Shown: one piece after another, positions 57,044 to 64,000 of the stretch | Layout: every line of letters starts with the position of its first letter | Numbering within the stretch: position 1 is the stretch's first letter | Position numbers and translations under genes: made by a program | Notes under the pieces: generated by a model | The model's input: the letters and a program-made list of their open reading frames with translations, nothing else | Told to the model about the DNA's origin: nothing | The model's database searches: none | Source: Vanrija pseudolonga | Lineage: Eukaryota > Basidiomycota > Tremellomycetes > Trichosporonales > Trichosporonaceae | Assembly (NCBI RefSeq): GCF_020906515.1 | Contig: NC_085850.1 | Location: forward strand, 3,844,001-3,908,000 | Reading direction: 5' to 3' | Length of the DNA stretch: 64,000 bases

Positions 57044-58809
57044 TTGGAACCACCAGGCCAACTCGGAGCAGGTCGGTCGGCAGTGCATGTGGTAGAAGAC
57101 TACAATGATGCGGGGAGCATTTGTAACGATAGCATGAAGGTAGATTAGAACTATGGGGAGTGAGTGCAGGGGAGTGCACAGAAGCATCTCTGGTTGGGCG
57201 TGTGCCACGACTGAATAGCATCCGTGTGGGCCGCAGTAGTCGAGAAGCCAACGGATCTAGGCTCTCGTGATTGTCATGCAGGACCTAGTAGGTGTGGGTG
57301 ATGGATTGAAGGGCAGAGGACGGGGTATGAGGCGAGGGACGCTCAAGACGAGCCAGGCAGGCAGGACATGAGGGGACATTAGGGCAAGCGCGACCCTTGC
57401 TTTAGCTTGAACGCCTCCAACTCATTCAGCCAGACAACCAGCCAGCAGCCAGCCAGCAGCCAGCCAGCAGCCAACAGCCAGACACGACCCAAAGACACGA
57501 CACGACGCCAGCTAGGCAAGACCGGAAAGACGGACGGAGCACGCACAAATAGTACCAAGTTGATCTACCAACCGGCCATCACACGTCTCCTTCTTCTTCT
57601 TCATTAACCCATCAAGCGGTGCGTCTCGACTCGCTCCTTCTGGACGGATAAGGTCGTCGTGGTCGCCCGTGGTTCGGCGTCGTCGTCGGCAATTTAACCT
57701 TGTCAAGGCAAACCTCGACCTGTACCTTGCTCGAGTGTCGTCTGTCCCCGCCAAATATCCGCGCATCGAGCAACCAGCCAACCAACCAACCAACCAACCC
57801 CACACTGGCGCATCGCCCAGACCAGAGAGCATCATTCCGCCGGGTCGCCTTAGTGTGCAGTAGGCATATTTCCTCGTCGGGTCTATCCTCGGAGCGATCA
57901 CGCACACAGGAGGAACAGCAGCGAGAGGTAAGTCTGTCGGCGAGTGAGGAGACGCCCCCCCACGGTCGCCTGGATCTAGACATGCCATGCCGTTGACAAG
58001 GCACGGCGGGGTCCAAGTAACATGTCGTCGACGGACGAACGAGTCCCAGCTCGCTCTCTCTCTGCGCGCGACATGCGAATTCCCGACCTTGTCGTCGCCA
58101 TTTGATCCTTGTCAATCAATCGCTCGTCAATCTTGCTTGCTACCATTCACCGAGGACGCGCGACGTCGCGCCCCACCCCTCACCAGACGACTTGGGCTCC
58201 CCCGTCTTCCTCGATTCCCAGCAGTCATCCGCCCTCATCGCTGACGCTCGACTCCACACCCAGCTCAGCCAGACGTATCACCCGCCATCGCGCCCTTGCT
58301 GTACCCGAGCTATCGGCACTACGAAGCAACTGCTGCAAGGATTAGGCGCCTGAACACCCACCGATAACCTGATCTGATCTCGTGAGTCGCCCGTTTAAAC
58401 TTCGCAGCCCCTTGGCGGCGGTCCCATTCCGTCTGAGCGCAAACAATGGTCGCCTGGTCAAACACTTTGCGGTGGGGCCAATCGTCCTGACGCGTGTCGA
58501 GCACGGCGCTCGCCTCCTCTGCCTCGCGCTCAATCACTTGACGTTTGGACTCTTGTCCTTGTTCTGGATCCTGCGCGTCAACTCCTTCTTCACCCTCCTC
58601 CTCAACCCTTCTTTCATCCACTAACGCCCACCCGCCAGAGCGCCCGCGATCGCCCTCTGCCACCTCGCTATTGAATAACCGGCGCCTTTGCCAGCCCCTT
58701 GGTGGACTGCCGGCGTGCCTTTGGAGCACACTGGCCAGCAGCTGCCATTCCCAACCGCGACCACCACATTGTTCTTCTTGATTTCTTCCTCTGGCCCTCT
58801 ATAAACGTC
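57044..58809. promoter_or_regulatory. Intergenic region before the YANK kinase gene
   Basis: This 1.77-kb region carries several simple repeats: a three-copy 11-bp repeat at 57439-57471, a CCAA tetranucleotide run near 57778-57799, and CCAGCCAG units. The right half is CT-rich and probably a long leader. Frames up to 167 codons lack coding character. Confidence 0.45.
57439..57471. repeat. Three-copy 11-bp tandem repeat
   Basis: The unit CAGCCAGCAGC is repeated exactly three times and then decays into CAACAGCCAG. It is non-coding. Confidence 0.85.
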
Positions 58810-60525
58810 ATGGGCGCAGCTTGCTGCAAGCCCGAGGTGAGTGGGCTGGTTGTCGGTCGCCACGCGCTCGCGCTCACATACCCTAGGCTATCGACTTCGA
58901 TGCCGAGGTCAATCTCTTCCACTTCTATCTCCTTCGCAGCGTGGGCAAGGGTGCTTTCGGAAAGGTTTGTGCCTCTCGAGACGGGCCGTCGAGCTAACCC
59001 CACAGGTCCGAGTAGTCCAGCATAAACAGTCCAAGACGCTGTACGCACTAAAGTACATCAACAAAGCAAAATGCGTCAAAATGAAAGCTGTAGCAAATAT
59101 CGTCCAGGAGCGACGGCTGCTGGAGGAGGTAGGTCCAGAGCCCAGAGACGGACACGCGCTGACAGCTGAAAGATTGACCACCCGTTCGTCGTCAACATGC
59201 GGTACGCGTTTCAAGACGACGAGAATTGTTTCTTTGTTCTCGATTTGATGCTCGGAGGAGATTTGAGATGTGAGGCCAAAGGAGTGAACGCCCGAGCTGA
59301 CTCTACAGTCCACCTCGACAGGGCTGGCGCAATGGCAGAAGAAGTCGTTCGTTTCTACGTCGCGGAGATTGCAATGGCCATCGACTACCTGCACTCGAAA
59401 CGAATCGTTCACCGTGACTTGAAGCCCGACAACATCCTCCTCGACGAGCGTGGACACGCGCACATTACAGACTTTAACATTGCCGTTCACTTTTCCGAGC
59501 GGCGGTTATTGACAGGCGTTGCGGGCAGTATGGCCTACATGGGTAAGTTTGGACCGGTGGCGATCGCCCGCCAAGACTGACCGTTTTAGCACCAGAGGTA
59601 CTCACAAAACGTGGATACTCGGCTCCTGTCGACTTTTGGTCCTTGGGGATCATGGCGTATGAGTTGATGTTCTCCAAGCGCCCTTTCCGCGGACGGACCA
59701 ACTCTGCCCTGACAAACTCCATCTTGAATGAGCCTTTGACATGGCCAGAGGACGCTCCAGGGCGGTGCTCGACAGAAGGGATGCAAGCCATCCGTGCGGT
59801 GAGTCGCTTATTCGGCGCCACGTCGTGCACAAGCTGATGGGCGGGCGCCAGTTCTTGGAGCGGGATCCAAACAAACGGTTAGGATATCGACCAGGTGGTG
59901 GTGGCTTTGAGGACATCAAGTCGCATCCTTGGTTCGCTGGCATCGACTGGGAAGCACTGTACAACAAGCAGGTTGTGCCTCCCTTCGAACCGGATGTGAG
60001 TGGCTGGAGCCTCCCTGCGCATCAGCACTGACCGCTGCTCAGTCCAAGCGTGCCAACTTTGACGCAACGCACGAGCTGGAAGAGCTGCTGCTGGAAGAAA
60101 ACCCATTGAAGGCGCGCAAGCGCAAGACGGACACGGATACCCAGACTCTCACCCCAGAAATGCGAATGATGGAGGAGCACTTTACAGTGTTCGACTATGC
60201 TCGCACCCAGAGGCGCACCTACTACCACCCACCAGGGTCGAGCAAAGCTGCCAACTCGTCGACATCGCCAGCCACCAGGCTAGCTGCCAACAACCATGTT
60301 ACGCCCCCGACTCAGCTGGACCGGATGCCAAGCCGCCCAAGAACACCTGGGGACGGTACCGGTGTGGCCTCGCACACGGGCAACGAAATCGAGGCCCAGA
60401 TTATGGAGGGTGGTGGCCTCGCCAACGTCGGAAAGCGTGCTTGGTCATCACAGCTCGACCACGGTGAGGATCTCGACGCCGTGCACCCAGATAATACGGC
60501 ACGGTCCACCGTCGTCGCGCCATGA
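58810..60525 (+). CDS. YANK/STK32-family protein kinase, N-myristoylated
   Basis: Eight exons (58810-58836, 58887-58964, 59006-59128, 59173-59269, 59309-59542, 59590-59798, 59852-59995, 60043-60525) give 464 residues. The N terminus MGAACCKPE has Gly2 for myristoylation and Cys5/Cys6 for palmitoylation, implying a plasma-membrane kinase. The AGC-type catalytic domain has VGKGAFGKV, Lys51, HRDLKPDN at 143-150 and DFN (163-165) in place of DFG. DFN, together with the GHAHITDFNIA block and the MAPEVLTKRGYSAPVDFWSL segment, is the mark of the YANK family. After the kinase, FDATHELEELLLEENPLKAR matches the family's C-terminal extension, followed by a disordered tail. Substrates are largely unknown in fungi. 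Confidence 0.92.
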
Positions 60526-60738
60526 GCGAACCATGGCGTGTAGCAAGTCTAGTCTTATATTACCTCTCACGTATCACTCTGTAGTAGTCTTCTCACACCA
60601 CATCCATTTACACTTCTCTGTCCTCGTCGGATAGAGCTGCTTAATCTGTAGAGCTCTAATGCAATACGCCCGAGCATGCGTCTGTAGCACCTACATGCAT
60701 GTCCTTGCGCGGTCGACTATATGGCTGTCTAGATATGC

Positions 60739-63700
60739 TCATGGACGCACGAGGACGGCAGCGCCAGGTCTGTCCGTTTGTGTCGTGACGCGCACTTCTC
60801 GTCTCTCGTTGCCGTCCCCCGCCCATGCGCTCAGGCCAGGGAGACTCTGCCACCCGGAAGACCCGACAGCCATGGCCTCGACAGTGACGACAGATCGTCC
60901 GCCAGCCGGAACTGGGCCCACTCTCGCGCCTCGCGGGCCGGCCCACACAAAGCCGTCTGCCGTCTCGCCCTGGAGCGCGACCCACGCCGCTTCTGTCGGG
61001 TGCGCGTTCCGCAGCTCGAGCGAGACGGGGAATGGCTCGTGTGCGCGCACGACGGGAGGGAACGACAGCGACGAGGAGATGAAGGCGTCTGGCACGGGCG
61101 GAACGAGGGCTGGGAGGGGGATGGCGGTGGTCAACTTCTCCTTTGACGGGTCGTCGGACGCGTGCCAGGAGATATGGGCCGAGGCCGCCGATGGTGGGTG
61201 CGACGTCAGGCGGTGCGCAGGCGTGCCGACTGAAAAGCGAGCGCTGAATGCGAACGAGCTGGTGTCGTTCCAGGCTGCGGCAGGTTAGATTGACGTTGTC
61301 TAAAGAGAACCTACTCTGAGGGAATGCCGCTACCTCCAAGGATGAGCCCAACAGCTTGATGTTTTCAACATCTGTAACGACGTCCACCTTGTCCACGACG
61401 ATACCGCGAGGGCCGGGAACGGTGAGAAGGGCCGAAATGACGCCAAAGCCTGTAGTTCCTGCGGTCGCTGGGCCGGTAGCATGGGCTGTCGCGGTGCAGG
61501 CGAAGGGGGAGACGACTGGGATGACGGCCGTCTTGACCGTCTCTGCCGTGTCGGCAACCGTGCCTACTACTTCAGAAAGGACGTTGATATCGAGGAGCTT
61601 GGTGCCCTCGGCGGGTACGATCAACGTCACCTCCTTCTCAACCTCGCCTCCTTCTTCAATAGTGCCGAGGTCGACCTCCTTCACAAGCGCATCGGACTGC
61701 GTGCCACCGACGGTGATGGTCGAGCCGTCTGGCTCCGCGCCCGGCTGCAGAAGCACGTTGAGGGATAGCTTGAGCTTTCGGCTGTCCGTGCTCGCAATCT
61801 TGACCTTGACGGGAAGGGACTCGCCAACGAACGCTACAGGAACGTGAGTAACGTCCAATGTAAGCCCGTGAGGGAGTTGCGAGAAGACGATGGAGGAGGA
61901 TAGCTTGGACACTGGGACGTAGCTGGTGCCTTCCTTCACAGTCCACGTTGTGAGCTGCTGAGGGTTGAGTCTGAGTTCCAGCGTCCAGGTACCCTCGGTC
62001 AGGACAAGCGTAATGTCGCTGATCTCGACCTCTGTTGCGACGTTCCCGGGCAGCTCGCCATTGACAACGAGCACGTCTCCACTGGCCCACTTCAAGGGCG
62101 CCTTGAACACCTCGCTGTCGCCTTGTGGCTTGATGGTTGCGACGTTGAGGTATCGTGACTCTCCTCCGTTGGCAACAACAATATCAGGGCGGCCGTCGCT
62201 GAAGCCGATACGGAGTTGAGAGAACTCGAGACGCGAGACATCAACGTTGGCCTTTGGACTGACGGCAACCTGGAAGGCGACCGAGGAGCCAACTCCGACC
62301 TCGGCTTCACGGAACCCGACACGAGCATCGACTACTGTCAGCGCAGAAGGAGTTGCCTGCACTCACGCAACGAGTCATCGGTCCCATCAACGGCGATCGG
62401 CTCAGACGACGACGGCGCAGTCGTCTTGAGCAGAGACAGCAGGTCGTCCTGCAGCGCGTTGCCGTCTGCTGCGTCTCCAGACGCCAAAATCTCCACGAGG
62501 AGCTTGGCAGCCGTCTCGACGTCGCCAGTGCGCTTGGCGCACTCGTACCAGATAGTCCGAATCTCGTGGAGAACCGGCTTCCATCCCTCCTGGGCAAACT
62601 TGCCGGAGATGATGTTGAGATACCTCATGGCCAGTTCGTGCTCTCCAGCCTGGCAGTGCGTCTTGGCTATACGGAAGGCAATGTACAGGGCGAGTCGGGA
62701 CGCCTCTTGTTGCTCGTCCTTGAGCAGGTTGTAGGCTTTCGTCAGCAGCTAGAGGGGTCAGCAACTAAAGCCCAAGCCGGTCCACCCACCTCCACAATCA
62801 ATGCTGCGTGGTCGACACTCTTCTCATTCGCAAAGCCTGGAGCAGCAGCGAGGGCCACCGAGCCTGAATCACGCTGGCGGTCAGCACCGTCTTTAAGCCA
62901 CCCTTACCTCGGAAGAGAGCGCGTCGTCAAAGCGCTGCTTGCGCTCGATGGTACAGCAGGCCGCGTTGTAAAAGTAGAAGGCTGGTGGGTGGAGAACATG
63001 CAGCGGGTTGGTCGACGAGATTGGTATCGGGAGCTCGTCGGACGGCGGCGGTGCGACGCTCGCCGCTGGCGTTGCATACGCCGGGGCCGGGAGCGGGGGG
63101 ACGTGGAACCCGTGGCCCTGGGCGATCTCGAGCACCTCGCCGAGGATACGGTACTGCCGCGCGACCCAGGACCAGAACTCGAACGTCTCCTCACCGATAC
63201 CCCAGCCGCGGGAGAGGTCGGCAAACCGGCGCAAGTGGACGAAGAATGGGATGAGCACCTTTGTCGCCGCGCCTTCATACAGCAGTAGCTTGCAGATCTG
63301 CCGTCAGCAATACTCCCCCGCCTCGCCCACCTTGATAGCGACGCAGTCGGCGAGAACCTTGGCCTCTGCCCAGCGCTTGGTACGCGGCGGCAGCGTCGTC
63401 GTGCTGCTGAACATGCGCGCCAGCTCGTTCCAGCAGTCCTCGTAGTGCCTGCGGGCGAGGTCGAGCTCGCCACGCGTCTCGGCAAACCACCCAGCCTTCC
63501 ACTCGTACCGCACGATCCAGCCCTGCGAGCCGAGCGGGCGCGCGGCAACCGAGCCGGAGCGCGAGCGGTTGCCTCCCGGCGGCAGACTCGGGCTCGCGGC
63601 CGACGACGACGTCTGGGGCACGCGTCCGCGCTTGCGCCGAATCCGCTTGCCGTGTGCGGCGTAGTATTCCAGCGCCGAGTCGTACAGCGCGTCCTGGAGC

Positions 63701-64000
63701 GAGCTGACAAAGTCGGGCAGCTCGTGCGACGGCACCGGCGTGAGCACGAAGAGCGACGCCTTGGCGCTCAGCACCGACGCTCGCCGGATGAGCGAGAGGC
63801 GCTGGTCCAGCCCTGGCGAGTCTGCCGTCGTCAGTCTTCTTCGGTCGCGTCATGTCCACTCACCCAGGGCAGCGGTCGTCGCCATCAGAACGACAGTGAG
63901 CTTGATCCCCCGCTCGCCGAGCCGGCGCCGCCGCTCGGAAATCTCGCGCACCAGTGCCTCGTCCGCCTCGCGCTCGGCCTGCCGCCGCGACTCGGCCGCG
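60739..64000 (-). CDS. TRAPP complex subunit TRAPPC11 (Foie gras domain), 5' end outside window
   Basis: Seven exons on the reverse strand are visible (63864 to beyond 64000, 63331-63821, 62908-63297, 62790-62873, 62367-62748, 61315-62334, 60739-61274), giving about 1013 residues. The Foie gras region is recognised by QGWIVRYEWKAGWFAETRGE, LDLARRHYEDCWNELARMF and AFYFYNAACCTIERK. The helical part continues with AYNLLKDEQQEASRLALYIA and GEHELAMRYLNIISGKFAQE. The C-terminal half is beta-rich with Ig-like modules and ends TDRPGAAVLVRP. TRAPPC11 belongs to the TRAPPIII tether that activates Rab1/Ypt1 in ER-Golgi transport and autophagy. Introns are 32-42 nt, the smallest at 62335-62366. The first exons lie to the right of the window. 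Confidence 0.88.

Overview
The window is nuclear DNA from a compact, intron-rich fungal genome. The base composition is GC-rich. Introns are very short, about 32-60 nt, with GTRNGT donors and CTAAC/CTGAC branch sites close to the acceptor. The gene set and protein similarities (a Cpk1-type MAPK, Ssk1, Erg6, a GH3/PA14 beta-glucosidase, a YANK kinase) suggest a basidiomycete yeast of the Tremellomycetes, most likely Trichosporonales. That placement is inference. I see no transposon, virus-like element, CRISPR array, rRNA or tRNA.

Twenty-nine protein genes can be supported, most rebuilt exon by exon. Left to right they are: the 5' end of a VCX1-like Ca2+/H+ exchanger (-); an acidic unknown (+); an SDS23 CBS protein (+); a CST26-like acyltransferase (-); a SUR7/PalI four-membrane-span protein (+); the mitochondrial phosphate carrier MIR1 (+); ERG6 (+); mitoribosomal uL13m (-); SmD2 (+); RPA14/RFA3 (-); a LYAR zinc-finger protein (+); SSK1 (-); a CPK1-type MAP kinase (-); an ARO8 aminotransferase (+); a GNAT acetyltransferase (-); NOP14 (-); VPS34 (+); a Zn2Cys6 activator (+) facing a GH3 beta-glucosidase (-); RBX1 (+); tafazzin (-); two related secreted or GPI-anchored proteins (+,+); a DUF2237 protein (-); a large Gln-rich nuclear-type protein (-); an unknown disordered protein (-); proteasome beta1 PRE3 (+); a YANK/STK32 kinase (+); and the 3' three quarters of TRAPPC11 (-).

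Most genes are housekeeping and do not form one pathway. Several serve membranes and trafficking (VPS34, TRAPPC11, two acyltransferases, ERG6). SSK1 and the MAPK are adjacent signalling genes on the same strand. The Zn2Cys6 factor and the beta-glucosidase are convergent, 89 bp apart, which is the only arrangement here that hints at a functional pair.

The most unusual feature is gene architecture, not a new defence or mobile system. First exons are as short as 5 and 7 nt, and MIR1 has internal exons of 8 and 20 nt. RBX1 has a 16-nt exon, introns go down to 32 nt, and in several introns the branch site is fused to the 3' splice site (CTGACAG). Conventional ORF calling misses whole genes here, for example the DUF2237 and SUR7/PalI genes. 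All exon coordinates were derived by eye from splice consensus, reading frame and family similarity. Transcript data would decide them.
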